Shown here: positions 44,074 to 56,775 of the stretch, in pieces
Numbering within the stretch: the stretch's first letter is position 1
Layout: every line of letters begins with the position of its first letter
Assembly (NCBI GenBank): GCA_002682825.1
Contig: NOKP01000004.1
Location: forward strand, 2,477,607 to 2,541,606
DNA from: Neonectria sp. B-13
Lineage: Eukaryota; Ascomycota; Sordariomycetes; Hypocreales; Nectriaceae
Reading direction: 5' to 3'
DNA: 64,000 bases
Translations under genes and position numbers: made by a program
Notes under the pieces: model-generated
The model's input: the letters and a program-made list of their open reading frames with translations, nothing else
What the model was told of the DNA's origin: nothing
The model's database searches: none

Positions 44074-44628
44074 AGTCCCTTCTTTCTTTTTGTTTGTGTG
44101 ATAAAGCATTGTTGCATTGGTTGGGTACAGCTGGTTTGGGCCTGTCTTTTGAATGATTCCCCATGATTTACACGGCGTTCTGGAATAAACATTTTGCCAA
44201 ACGACATACGTATTGGTTAGATTGAGGTGTTATACTGCCCATATTGCAGACTTGGTATAAATGAGTACATATATACGCACAAATGCGAGACGTCCACAAC
44301 CGTTTCCACTCATATAAAAAATCTTGAATCCATAAAAGTAAAAGCCCATACACGTCAAAGCCAGGTATTTCAATCCAATCGACCAAATCCCCTTCCTAGT
44401 AATCAAACTCCCTCCTATACCGGTCCGCGCCATGGCTTCGGTCCCTGCGGGATCCGTCCTTCGTAATAGAAAGCAACTACCGGGCTTGTTCCTGTCCACC
44501 TCAGATATCATAACTCCGGCTCCAGCTCCGGGGAATAAGGACGCTTGTTCAATTTCGTCTCGCACGTCATGGCAACCCGTCAGATGCACTAATCATTCTT
44601 TGACGGCGTATATCCGCCAACATCCCAC
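44074..44628. other. Intergenic, convergent 3' ends
   Basis: 555 bp between the Sfk1-like gene (plus) and eisosome protein 1 (minus). The sequence is AT-richer than its surroundings with no further features. Confidence 0.5.
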
Positions 44629-46915
44629 TTATTGGTCCATCATCTCCCGGAACCGAGAGTCCCTGGAAGGACTGTGGCTATCACGCACAACATGGCCCCC
44701 TATCGGTCGAGGGGGTGTCATAACGCAATCGGGACTGCTCGAGCCAGAGCTGATGGGGCTCACTCCTCGAGAGTCTCGTGATGAGTCCACATCGTTCGTA
44801 TCGAGGCCAGGTGTCCTGCCGGCAAGGGCAACGTCTCGCATACTACTCGGCCGGTTGTCCAGACTCGCCGTACTGCGGTTGGGTTCTGAATCTCGGAGAG
44901 CAGCACCTCCCACGAAACCCCGTCTCTTGTCACTCTGCTTCTCGTTTTCACTCATCGACTTGCCCCGTGAAAAGCGTTGCTTAATCCATCCCTTAACCTT
45001 GGATGACGGTGACTTGGCAGAGTCGTTAGATTTCCGTCTCTCATCTTCCATGTTCGTCGTATCCGTTACGATAGCAGTCGCTAGAGGTCTCTCTGTCGAA
45101 GGCTCGTCTTGGGTCTCATTGCCCTGGATAATTTCGTGATCATCGGCATCATCTTCCGCCAGAGCTGCCGAGTCAGGCTTCGATAATCGCTTCTCTTCCT
45201 TGGCCTGGCGCTTCTCTTCCGCCTTTGCAGCCTTGGCTTCAGCCTTTTTGGCCCTCTCCTCCTCCTTGTCTTGCTCTATGCGAGTGAGTTAGTGGATGCG
45301 CTGGGAGATTATTGTCATGCCTCACAACTTACCCTTGAGTTTTCTGGTAATTTCTTTAATCTCGCGATCCCGAGACTTTTCCTTCTCCGCCTCAGCCTTT
45401 CTGGCTTCTTCTTCCATCTTCAGTACTGTAAGTCGCTCACGCTCAACTGCAGCCTTTTCGTTGATATCGTCCAACACAGGCCGCACCCTCTTCGCTGCGA
45501 TTGCATCAACCTCCTTTGGATCCATGAATTTTCCACCGCCAATGTCAACCTTGCCCTTGTTCTCCGTACGCGATGCGTGGTTGGCGTATGCGACCTGGTT
45601 GGCTTTGAGTTCCCACTCAGTCAACAACTTCGGGTTGACTTGGCCAGTCTCCTTGTAGACCTTTTGGTCCATTCCTTGGAGACGGGCCGTGACATTGCGC
45701 TGGGCTACTGCCAACAACGCATCGCGGTCCTTCTTGCGCTTCTGCTCGTCGACTTCCGATAGCTTATTTGAGAACAAGGACATTTGTTGCCGAATCCTCT
45801 CCGTCTGTTGGCGGTCGTTGATATCTCCGTCGCTAGAGGACCTGCGTCGCAACTTGGAGCTCAACGAGAAACGATGTCGAATAGCTGGAGTGTTGCCGTA
45901 GTAGTCATTGAATTCCCGGTTTTTTTGGTGATCGTTTTCTAGTTTGGCCAATCGCTCCTGGGCCTGTTTGTATGCGGCTTCTTGTAGGTTGATGTGCGGC
46001 TTCGTCTGTGCGCTTCCCGAGTCTTGACCCTCAATGTCCTTGGTCTGGTCCGTCATCTTTTGCTGTTGGTTGTATATCTGTCGCGCCATTGCGACGGCAG
46101 ATGCATGAAGTTTCTCATTGTTCTGGCGTTCATCAACCTCTGGCTTCACCGGCGGCTGTGATGTGAACATGCTGCGAGTCATGGTGGTCACAGACACAGC
46201 GCCACCGTTATCAACCGACGGCTTGGGCCGGAGCGACGCCTGGTGCGCCAAGGTCGCGCCACTCAGGGCATTGGACGCGGCCATGGACTCGAGGGGATAT
46301 GAATCACGGGCTGGAGGCACCGAGGGCGTGGAGATGGCTCGGCGCCGTGTTCCAGACATGGCTCCTTTGGCGGCCGCAAGTGATCTCTCGCTTCTTTGCT
46401 CCTTGATAGAGGTCGATGGATGCACCTGTCGCATCGAGTTGGAGCGGTTCGTGTTAAAGGCTTGGCTTGCCGCAGAGCTTCCCCAGCCTTCTTGGGGGCT
46501 TTTTGGGATGACGACCTTGTTTGCGGAGTTGGCTGAGCCGAGGGCCAGAAGCGCAGCCTGGTGACCAGCTGAATTCGAAGCTGGTTCCCACGGGGGTGCC
46601 ATCTTATAGTCCTTGGCCAGAACGGCAGCGGCGGACGCTGACGAGAGTTTGCTGGGCTTCCAGGGCTCGATGGTTTTCTGGTTGGACCATCCAAGAGAGG
46701 CAGCAGCACTGGCAGCAGCGCCGTCGGGGCGGAGTCCGCTGGACGGATAGCTGGGAAGATCACGAGGGTCTGCGTATTTGAGGCGGCCAGAATTGGTTCC
46801 TGTTCGCATGTGAGCAGTTGCAGGGCCAAGAGCCGAGCGGGCCGGGGTGTGGTATAGATGTTAGTGAGTTGAATGTACACATACCTTGACCCGTCGGTGA
46901 CGGTGTTTGGATCAT
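44629..46915 (-). CDS. EIS1: Eisosome protein 1
   Basis: Three exons on the minus strand (46885-46915, 45333-46799 and 44629-45275) join in frame to 714 residues. The N-terminus MIQTPSPTGQGTNSGRLKYA, followed by DPRDLPSYPSSG, is conserved in fungal Eis1. The central part has the family's signature blocks: QEAAYKQAQERLAKL with YYGNTPAIRHRFSLSSKLRR, then LLTEWELKANQVAYANHASR and DIGGGKFMDPKEVDAIAAKR, then a long Lys/Glu-rich helix. The C-terminal 150 residues are Ser-rich and probably disordered and phosphorylated. Eis1 is a component of eisosomes, the plasma-membrane furrows that organise sterols and sense tension. All splice sites are GT-AG with in-frame junctions. Confidence 0.9.
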
Positions 46916-48806
46916 GATCGGTGCGGGGATGTCGACCGGGGTGAGGAGTGAATGTGATACGTATGGACCAATGTGCTCTTGGTTATACGAGATGCAAGTC
47001 GGCGATCGGGGACAATTATAAGAGCGCTGTCGGACCGGCCGTGATGCGTCTCGGAGAGGTGCTTCGTTTGTATAGGTGCACAGGGTGGTAGGCAGATTGT
47101 GGCGTAGCGTCTTATCAATGATGTGAATGTGTCGTGTCGTGTCGTGTCGCCTGTCAATCCGATCTCAGAGCATTCGCGTCTTGAAGTCTGCTGCAGGGAG
47201 TCGTTGCACGAGGTGACCAGGTTCAGGCCAGGGTGGCGAGGCGCGGGTGGCTTGATACTTATGGCGATGACGATGTGGTGCAAAAGTAAGTGCTGTATTC
47301 GTGCGAAGTATTCGTAGGATTGGTTGTCTGGTTAGGCATACCACGGACAAAGTAGGGAAACGGATGGATAGGAATGAGAGTGTAGCGCTCGATCAAGCAA
47401 AATGCGACTCGAGAGCAACAAGGTTTGAAGATAAGGGAGAGCAGAGTATTTATTCAATGATGATATGAGACGAGACGAAAGAGGAAGTACCTTGGAGCTG
47501 ACGATGATAGCGCCTTCTTCCCCAAGACGGGGACGGAGTCTCCCTCCTACGTCAGGGCTGCGGTGGCTCCTTCCTTAGCACCAGCTCGCTCGTTCCATCC
47601 AGCCAGCTGCCAGCCTACCTTACCTGCCGCCGGCCAGGCGCAGCAACGCAGCACGAGTGCACCACGCAACCACAACACCACAAGTCCACAAGAAGCTACC
47701 CCAGAGTAGCGCTGGATCCTGACGTCATGAGACCCTCGGGGCCTCGATGATGATCCCAGGTCGCAGGGGCACTACCGCACCCAGCCAAGCGGGAAACCCT
47801 GGGCACAGTGCGAATGATCGGTGCGCAACAATCGATCCCCAACCAAGTCCGAGCCCCCAGCACAGCTGAATCGGCGTCCTTGGCGCTACTGCGATGGCGC
47901 CCACTCTCAGGCGGTTGGGTGGAGTTCAAGACAATGCACAGCTTTGAGACTTCTCCGCCGCAAACACGCACGCAATGAACAAGCAAACAAGCAAGGCTGG
48001 CAAGCCCTCCAAAACAATCTACGGAGCAGTGTATCCGCAGCTCCACCTCACCTGTGTACGAATACTTCATACTCGTAGTTTACCAGCCCGGCATTGTCTA
48101 CCTGGGTGCCTAGTATTTAACACTGGCTTCTACGCCCCCTCGACTGGCACTGGATGTCTGACCACCATCCACCACGAGTCTAGCTCCCCGCCGCTGTCAC
48201 CAATCCGCACTGTGGAGCCTTAGCGCCGTGCCGCGAACATCGTCGTCATTGACACACTAATCCCAAGCCCATCAGTTGTTAGTCGGCGTCCGAGGGAGAT
48301 CCCCAAGCCACCAAGCAGCACCAAAGTCTCTGGCAGCCTCGTCCCACTGAGTCCGGTCCGTTCTTGGAACACGCACTTGACGTATGTCCCGGCATTGAGA
48401 TCGGCATCCGTTTGGGTGTTCCTTGCACAACGCAGCGCAACATTCTAGTGGACATGGTGGACGTGGTGGACCGACCTGGTGGACGCGGTAACGCTGCCGA
48501 AACTCCTCCGATTGTCCAGAGCTCCCAACGGAGGTCCGTTTAATCCGTCCTTCGGGGGTCTGCTCCTTTGATACCGGAAGTCGGTTGCCGCCAAGCCGGG
48601 GTTTTCGGCCAGCTTGTCACTTTCCAGCCGGGGTGCATCGCTCGGAGGAGGCATCTTCCGTTACAGGACATTGGCTCACCTCCGGGCCGACTTGACTATA
48701 GGGTGCATAGGACCTAAGCGAGGGGTATCAGAGTTGCCCGTTAGCCGCCCTACGTAATTGACCGCAGCATCAGCATCAGCATCAGCATCAGCCGGCATCT
48801 GCGACT
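46916..48806. promoter_or_regulatory. Divergent intergenic region, EIS1 / tyrosine phosphatase
   Basis: 1.9 kb between two start codons on opposite strands, holding both promoters. Short repeats occur: GTGTC units near 47128-47149, TGGTGGAC-type units near 48450-48485, and CAGCAT hexamers at 48765-48793 directly before the phosphatase ATG. No coding sequence is supported. Confidence 0.45.
48765..48793. repeat. CAGCAT hexamer microsatellite
   Basis: About five copies of CAGCAT in the 5' leader region, ending about 13 bp before the tyrosine phosphatase start codon. Its length may vary between strains. Confidence 0.85.
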
Positions 48807-49971
48807 ATGGCCTCCTCAATTGACCTCGAGAACGTCCTCAACTTTAGAGATGTAGGCAAAACAGTAAACGAGTTTCTAGGTGTAAGGTACAAGCTCAACT
48901 TTCCCTGAAGTCTCGTTTGGTAATTGACATCCAATAGACGAGTTCGAGAGGGCGTGTTTTATCGCTCTGCGAGACCAGGTATGCCTGCCATAGCACAAAT
49001 CACCATCATCTCCAGCTACACCAAAACTCACAACATATCCCTCAGATGATGCAACTCTCGCTGATAGAGACCGGATCAAGGATGAGCTCAACATCAAGAC
49101 AGTCATAGACTTGAGAACAAAGTATGCCATACAGTCTTGTGCCCTCAGCATACAGGTCGTCCGCAAACTAAAACGCGGATAGAACCGAACATATCAACAA
49201 AGCCGAGAAGCGCGAGACACAGGCCCACACCCCTGCCCTCGTGAAGGCAAATGCCGCATTGGCTGAGTCCATGTATATTCCCGGCGTGGACTACCAAGAG
49301 ATCAAGATTACCGGCCGTCCGCTTGAGAGGTTTTGGCTGAGCCAGCTCGGGTGGTGGGAGTTTACGTGAGTCCAAGTTACCCTACAGATGCGCTCAACGA
49401 TTTAACCCTCCTCCGCCAGGCGCTTCTTGTTCCTATTCCTCTTTGGGTACCGCATGGAGGCTATACGAATCATCGGGACACAGGTGATGGTGCCGCGGGG
49501 CCTCGTTGGACTGGGCCTTGACACACTCGATAACTCTGGTGTTGAGATCCGGGAGACCCTCTCCCTCTACGCCAACAAGGCTGCCCTTCCATCAGTAGTT
49601 CACTGCACACAGGGAAAAGACCGCACAGGTAAGCATCTACATCCCGATGCTCTGCATACAATCTGATGCTGATATTTGTACTGCCAGGTCTCGTGTGTGC
49701 TCTGGTGCTGATGATGCTTGACGTTCCTGTTCCTGCCATTGAGTACGACTATGGCCTCACTGACGCGGCGCTTATCCCGGAGAGGGAGCAGAGGCTGGTT
49801 GAAACGAGCCAGATTGGCCTCACGGAAGAATGGATCAAAACCGCCAAAGACATGATTGTGAGAATTGAGCAACACCTCAAAGATAGGTATGGTGGCTTGG
49901 ACAGCTATCTTGACAGTATTGGGTTCACTGCAGGGGACAGAGCTTTGGTTCGCGATTCCCTCCTCTACTGA
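48807..49971 (+). CDS. Tyrosine/serine protein phosphatase, IphP/Siw14-like fold
   Basis: Six exons (48807-48886, 48938-48978, 49046-49121, 49183-49365, 49420-49628 and 49688-49971) join in frame to 290 residues. The N-terminus MASSIDLENVLNFRDVGKTV, followed by REGVFYRSARPDDA, is the typical opening of the fungal tyrosine/serine phosphatase family (Y_phosphatase3). TVIDLRTK and the catalytic P-loop HCTQGKDRTG follow, fitting HCxxGxxR with Cys as nucleophile and Arg as phosphate binder. The general acid is probably in the RRETQ-TP to GVDYQEI loop. The family cleaves phosphotyrosine or phosphoinositide-like substrates; the substrate here cannot be told. A CAGCAT microsatellite lies just before the start. 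The gene is convergent with the methyltransferase, only 56 bp away. Confidence 0.88.
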
Positions 49972-50027
49972 GTACATTGAAGCACAGGCATGGAAAAGCC
50001 TAGGAGCTGGTTTGGGATGCCTCTTGT

Positions 50028-51370
50028 TTATTTCTTTCTAAAGCGGCCTTGCAGCCAGCATCTATACATCTTGATCTTCTCAGCTCGGTTTACGAGCATT
50101 CGTCTATCGACCCCGAGGTCCTCAATGTCGAACAACTGGGGAACATCCGCCAGTGCTTGCTCTCCCTCTACCGCTTCGCCCTCTGTAAGCTCGACGGACG
50201 CGGGCGCCTTGCCCGACCAGATACCAGCGAGTTGATCCTCGTCAAAGAAATAGACTCGAGTTCCGTCGCCCCGGATGTAGAAATTCTCGTCGAGGTACCG
50301 GCCCTTGCGGAACCGAACCTGGGCAAGGTCTCCTCTTCCATAGTCTCGGAAGCAGACCAGGCCGCCCGGCTTGAGGACCCTATGGACGTTGTGCACAGCT
50401 TGTGCCCACTGGTCTGGAGAAAGGGCAGAGAAGATGAAAATCATGATGGCCACGTCTACGGATCCTTCCTCCAGGCCGGGCGGCAAGCTATCACTAGAGA
50501 CATCCCACACATCGGCCTGGATCGATTTAGGGTCGTACCCTTCATGATTGCGGATGACGTCTACGGCATTTTTGGAGTAGTCGCAGGCGTGGATCTTTAG
50601 GTCAGGGTTCTGGTTACTGGCGAGGATAGGGAATGCTGTGTTACCAGCACCTGCGCCAATCTCCAGGAGGACCTTTGGACCGGCGTCCTCCTTGGCGACT
50701 TCTGCGAGGATGGGGAATTCCTGCTGAAGCCACTTCCGGTTCTTGAAAAAATTGGACTGGTTGTTCTTATAGAACAGATCCCACCATTTCGCGGGATTCG
50801 CACTGAACTTTTCTGGACGTTTGAGTTAGCACGTCTGTTGACCCAAATAAATTCGTAGCAAGCAATGTATTTGAAGGTGTTTTAGTCAGATGGGAGCGAA
50901 AGAATTGAAGGTAAGTTCTCTTCAGTAGAATCAGATGAACTATGCATTAGGTTTGGTATTCATCATGTAACACCAGGCGAAAGCCAGATTTGTGTAGTAG
51001 AAAAAAAAGAAGAAAAAAGGTGAGACTTACTCTTTTCAAAGTCCGAGACGGGATGCTGTCGCTGTTTGGCGTACTGCTGCTCAGAATACTCCTTGTACGT
51101 GTCATCAGTCTCGACGTGGTCCCAGGCGTTGAACTCGAACACATCGTCTCCAGCGTTCAAGTACCTGCTGCCGAACTGGAAGGGATCACTCCGCTTCAAG
51201 TTGTTGCCAGGATTGTGTGACAGGTGAGGTGGCACCTGGGTAGTAGCCTGGGCCTCCGTGCCCTTGATGTCTAACGCGGCCATGTTCTCGACGGGGACGA
51301 CCTCGACAGGGACGACCACGACAGCCGGGCTGACGGGGACATCGCCACTCGGCGCTGAGGACGCCATCAT
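50028..51370 (-). CDS. TRM140: tRNA m3C32 methyltransferase, Trm140/METTL2-like
   Basis: Two exons on the minus strand (51031-51370 and 50028-50812) with a 218-nt intron give 374 residues. The N-terminus is low in complexity (about 60 residues). It is followed by the family block FGSRYLNAGDDVFEFNAWDH, TYKEYSEQQYAKQR, then KWWDLFYKNNQSNFFKNRKW across the splice. The Rossmann-type methyltransferase fold begins with LLEIGAGAGNTAFPIL (S-adenosylmethionine loop) and continues with HACDYSKNAV, DVAIMIFIFSALSPDQW, then VHRVLKPGGLVCFRDYG. This is the METTL2/METTL6/Trm140 family, which makes 3-methylcytidine at position 32 of certain tRNAs. Two ATGs in tandem (MM) open the frame at 51370. It is divergent from EMC2. 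Confidence 0.92.
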
Positions 51371-51806
51371 GAATTCTGTAAGCCTCGGAGCATGCACTTG
51401 CAGGCGCAAGTGGTGTGCCTCTGGCAGCACGGGAATTTGTGCTGTGAAAGTGAGAGTGAAGGATGCTGGGAGATCAAGAAAATTTCGGACTCGAGATGCG
51501 TTTTGTCTTGGACCCTTGGGCCTGTGGGGGCAAATTCACAAATGTGATTGGCTGTTCTCATCGGATCCGGAATAACAAAGGCGCCGCCTTTCACAGGTGC
51601 AGATGCTGGAGCCAATCATGAGGAGCTTAGGGGAGCATGAGCTTCCAACCTCAAGCCTCCCGTGTCCATTTGACCATCATCATTCTGAGGTCGGACAGTC
51701 GACGAAATCCTCCAGCGACCACCTCTCCGAAAAGTAATCACCCGCGTCACGATATACGAAGTGTTGGTCTTCGTTGCGATTCGCTCTAATCCACAAACTA
51801 CCGACC
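51371..51806. promoter_or_regulatory. Divergent promoter region, TRM140 / EMC2
   Basis: 436 bp between the start codons of two housekeeping genes read in opposite directions. No specific element was recognised. Confidence 0.45.
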
Positions 51807-52945
51807 ATGGCACCGTCGCTCTTGCAGCCGCAAGGCCACCTATCACCAGCCGAAGCTCTCCAGCTCGCGCAACAAGCTCCCACCATCTTGCGACGAAACC
51901 CCAAGGCCATCTCAGCGTCGCCCCTCTCATCACTATTCTCGGCCCCGGAAACCGCCGATCTGTGGACCATCTACGAGAACCTCCTGCTGTCATGTCTTCG
52001 AACTGGCGATGACGAGTCGGCGCATCAATGCCTAGAGAGGCTGGTGTTGCGGTTTGGCAACAAGAACGAGCGCATCATGGGACTAAAGGGTCTGGTCAGC
52101 GAGGCAGAAGCCAGCAATCACAATGAGCTACTCGCGGTGCTCAAGGAGTACGAGGACATCCTGCAGGACAACCAGGCAAACATTGTAAGACGAGTCTGCG
52201 ATGGTCATGGGACACTTGACTGACCAGAAACAGCCTATCGCGAAGCGACGAGTGGCCCTTTTCCGATCGATCGGCAAGACGACCGAAGCGATTGCGTCCT
52301 TGATTTGGTTGCTCGAATTCAGCCCGACAGATGCTGAGGCATGGTCTGAGCTGGCAGATCTATATCTGTCTCAGGGTTTATACTCCCAAGCTATCCACGC
52401 CCTGGAAGAGGTGCTTGTGGTTACACCGAACGCCTGGAACGTACGTGGTCCTAGTTTCTCAATTCGATGGGACCCCACCTGACAGATAATGTTTAGATGC
52501 ACGCCCGCCTTGGAGAGGTGTCGTTAATGGCGGCCAGTGTTTCGACCGAAGCATTCCCCCAAAAGCACCTTGCAGAGTCCCTGAAACGGTTCTGCCGAAG
52601 CATTGAGCTTTGCGAGGATTACTTGAGAGGTTACTATGGTCTGAAGAAGGTAAGAAAGCAGCATACGTTCACGGAGGAGCTGTTTGGGCGTGACTGACAT
52701 TGAATTAGGTCACCGACAAGCTCCTGAGTGAGCCTGGGAAGCCCAAGAAGCAGACAGACAGTGAGGGCTTCTCTCTGCCAGAGCAGGAGACTATTGAGAA
52801 GCTCAACCAGGCGGCAACTAAGAAGCTGGCAGAGATCGTGCGACGACATGGGGCGCAAGAACCGCTGTGGCAGGGGTATAATGCAGATGAGATTGCTGCG
52901 GCCAAGGCGTTGCTCGACAAGTCATCGTCAAACGTGATCCGATGA
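51807..52945 (+). CDS. EMC2: ER membrane protein complex subunit 2 (TPR protein)
   Basis: Four exons (51807-52184, 52234-52440, 52497-52649 and 52709-52945) join in frame to 324 residues, close to the usual EMC2 length. The protein is all-helical with TPR repeats. Conserved parts include YENLLLSCLRTGDDESAHQC, then GLKGLVSEAEASNHNELLAV, PIAKRRVALFRSIGKTTEAI, SPTDAEAWSELADLYLSQGL and LCEDYLRGYYGLK. EMC2 is the cytosolic scaffold of the EMC insertase, which places tail-anchored and multi-pass proteins into the ER membrane. The introns are 49-59 nt with standard GT-AG ends. The start ATG 51807 follows CCGACC. Confidence 0.93.
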
Positions 52946-55900
52946 GGAAAGGTTTGCAGAAGGGCTGCGTAACCCGGCATTTTGGCTGTGCCGGGCTTCT
53001 CTGCAGTTTGCGTGGGCAACGAGGGTCAGAACACCGGCAATGGCCACTCTCCTATGAGATGCAGTGAAATAAGCGCCCCTGAACCAACAGAGCCCCTCCG
53101 AGGACGGATCATGATGGCGGGAAGGGGGACGGATGGGGGTGGGAGACAGGCATGCGGCGGAACCCAGGGCTCCTAAGGCTCGTCGTCATGTGGCGCCTTT
53201 GGGCGACAGGGGAGTTACAAGTTGGGCGCCTAGCACGTGGCGCCACTCAAGGGCGGGTGGCGGGGAAGTCCTTGTCTGGTGGATACGGGGGAAAGTCGGC
53301 CAGGGAACGGAAGGGGAAACGGTGTGAGAAGAGAGGAGGAGAGAGAGAGGTGAAGAGGCGGTAGTTGCCAATGGACGTTGAGGTCGACGGAGGGTGACGG
53401 ATGACACGGTCTTGGGCAGAAACACTCAATGCCCAGGGAAGGTTGATGGAAGAGTTTCGATGTTTTAATTGCTACCAAAGCACGTTGGGCTACCACAACT
53501 TACACGATGACATGAATACATCTCACGGATCGGATGCTAGTTCAGGCGTGCAGGCGTAGCGCATAATTGGGTTTCAATGCGGACGGAGAATACGGACGAG
53601 GAAACTGGGAAGCTGGTGCTAATCTAAGTGTAGTCTGTGAAGGGGGAGAAATGCTCCGTTTCGGTCCCACCGTTGCCCAATGCTGAGACCCGATATGCAT
53701 CCAACCCATAAAATGGACGGTTGGGTACCCAGGGTACGGAGCCTTGTGGGAGTGTGCTTGTGTTGTGTGTGTGTGTGTGTGGGCGGGTGGGTGTGATTGG
53801 GAGCATTCTTGTCGGGGGAGCCGCTCTCCTTTGTGGGAACATTCTGGCAGACTGGCTGGTCCCATGATCCATGGCCGAATGGTTCTTGGATCTTGAAATC
53901 TTCGTTCGGAGGATTCTGGCTTTGTTGTGGGTTTTGGGTCCTAGGTTCTAGGTTCTAAGCTCTGGGTTCTAGTCTAGGCTTTGAGAGTCATTGTGGTGTG
54001 CTGTCAAGGGCAGTTGCTGGGATTGCTTGGACTGCTCGTCGGTGCTGGCCTCAAACTCGCCCTCGTCATTGTGATTTCTGATGGCGATGTTGGGTGAGAA
54101 CTTGAATGCCGAGAATGCAAGTAAATGTTGCCACTCCCGACTCCACTGTTGTTGGATGGAGATGGCGATTGTCCACATTACCGAACATCATCACTCGTCT
54201 GGGTTGCCGATCTATTCCGAGGCGCGAGGACAGAGAAGGAGAACGAGAGAGAGAAGTATGAAGTTCTGCGAAGAAAGTCCTTATCAGCACGAGGCAATTA
54301 CAGGCTGAGAGAAAATCCGATGCTTGCAGTGGGTAAGGTAGGCGCTTCGTGTAAGTACAGTACTATCTATGTAGGCGCATTGGCGCAGTCAGCACCCGGG
54401 CAATGCAAACCCGGGTGCCTCCTCGCTCCCACTCCACCAACTCGCAGCCACGGAACCCGTTGGCCACGGTGCAGAGCGGGTGTGGAAGATCAGGCGTCAA
54501 GGCGCCCGCCTTCGCATCGTCTGGCATCGTGACCTGCCAACCAGCGGAGGGATGGTGGCAGCGATGCAGCTGGGCATGGTGCGAGACAAAGATGGACTGC
54601 TGGCAACGGGGCCAAACAAAAACAAAACATCAAGGTTGGGAGGGCAGGCAGGTGTGATATAAGTGATGTGGTTTGCCAGATGGAAAGTGGAAAAACTGGT
54701 TGCCTCTTTTTTTCCATTTCTTCCTTGCCGAAGTCTCTTGTTCATCCCTACGAAAGACGCCATGGTGATGGTGGCGAGATATTCACGAGTCAGTTGATAC
54801 AGGCCCCCGAAACCTTCGAAAATCTACCCGCTGCTCGGGCCGCCCCGTCTTCAATCACCGTTGCCGTATACCGTGCTCCGGTTGGATGGCCGCCATGTTG
54901 CAAACCTTGCTGAGACGCAGCCAACACAGCTCTGGCTAGGCACCCAGAATCTCTCACCCTGGGACGGAGACTAGGAGCAGGCGACGCCAACATGGCTTTC
55001 ACCCAAGAGCCAAGAAATAAACGGTGGATGCGAAAAGAAGGACCGACGAATTAACTGAGGACGGAAATAATACGACGGAGAACCGAGACCTGGCGGTTAT
55101 CAACAAACACTTGGACTATCAACCTGCGTGAACCAGGGTCGACAGAGTACGGATCATTACTCTGCTGTTACTGATAGGCCTGTCGAAGAACACCCGATTT
55201 TGACTCGCCTTTTGCGAATAGTAACGAAATCCCACAAGAGAAGCTGTGGCTGTCTGCAAATACATGTACGTTTCCCCCCGTTTCGTGGTTGTTGAGTTGA
55301 TTGCTTGGAAGCCCACCTACTAGGTACTGAGGCTCTTGTGTAAGGCGGGAGTACCCGCAGCCTGCAAGCCGTGCAGGTCCCGTATCATTCAAGCTTCTTG
55401 CTGTTCTTTTATTTTCCACCCATTTCCCGTCACAACTCGTGTCATACAAGCATCTACAATCCCTGTGTCTTCAATGTGGGAACGCGGCCTGAAATCGGGC
55501 TCAGCCTCAAATCTCGGCCTTCCCAGTCCAGCACACCTCAGCAACTGGAGGGGTAAAAACCCGGTCGAGGCGAGTGTGAGTCAACAAAACGCTCCAGTCG
55601 GAGGGCGTGGCAAGAGCAATTCCAGCAGCACAGCGCAGCACAGCCAAGTAAGTATCTGCAGGGACCTGCCACCGCCAGGTTTTCTATCCAGGGCTCTCAT
55701 TGTTTTCTGTCCACACTCTCCTCTCGTTTTTTCTTTCTTTTCCCTCTTTCACTTCTCACCCGTTCCTCGTCTTCAAAACTAGAACCTGCCTTTGGTATCC
55801 TCGGATTTGGACCTCCTCTTCCTACAATCTACGAGACGGCAATACCGCTTCTCATCCATTGCTGTCATCTCCCATCTCTGCCATCTCCCTTGTCCCCGTG

Positions 55901-56502
55901 CTGTTCAACAAACAAAAGCCTGTGTCCGTCCGTCGACTCTCACAAGCTATTCGTACAGTCCCGGCCCTAGGCAGCACACCAACATCGCTGGCCCCCCCCA
56001 CTCAAACCACACCGCAGCGCCACACCACCCTGTATTCGTATCGCCGCTAGGAAACCAAGCTGCCGCACCGCTGCGTATTACTGCCGGCTCGCAACAACAA
56101 CATCAACAAACCCGCCGTCAACAAGTGTCGTGGTTGCCCAAAGACAACCTTCGCACAAGCGCAAACTAGCCCGTAAGTCAGTTTCCTCCTCTTCATGTTT
56201 CCCCGCTCTTTCTCTCCCCCTCCCCAAACACCCCCCTCCCTGCTGTTGTTGTTGCTACGGCGGCGGAGGAGGCCCGGCAGAGCAGGTGAGTGGTCCCATG
56301 TGATCACTGCTGGCCGCATCAAGCAAGCAAGCAGACAAGGCAGTCAAAGCAAAGCCGTGGCGGCTCTGCATGAAATGACGATGCTGCAACTGCGGACTCG
56401 ACTACTGTACGACTCTGACTGGCCTGCTGCTGAGACTGTTACGCCCGGTGCTGTCCCATTCTTGTTTACCCACCTACCCATTATCATGATCATTATCGTC
56501 GT

Positions 56503-56529
56503 CATCATCATCATCATCATCATCATCAT
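56503..56529. repeat. CAT trinucleotide microsatellite
   Basis: Nine consecutive CAT units in non-coding DNA. Confidence 0.9.
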
Positions 56530-56730
56530 GCCTGCAACGGCAACGGTGCAAACCTCTGGTCTTGACGGTCTTCTTGGTCGTGTCCCCAGTTCTAGGCTGT
56601 TCCGTCAGGCTCCTGCTGGCCCCCACTGCCTGGTATTGGGCATCGGCAGCGATCCTGACGACGCCCTAAGCCTTGGGCCTTGGCTTGGGCCTTGGGCCCA
56701 TCACCCATGACCCCGGCTGCCGGCGACGGT

Positions 56731-56775
56731 GCAGTTGCAGTTGCAGTTGCAGTTGCACGCCAAAAAAAAAAAAAA
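56731..56775. repeat. GTTGCA hexamer repeat followed by A(14)
   Basis: About four GTTGCA units, then ACGCC and a 14-nt A run at 56762-56775. Both are slippage-prone. Confidence 0.85.
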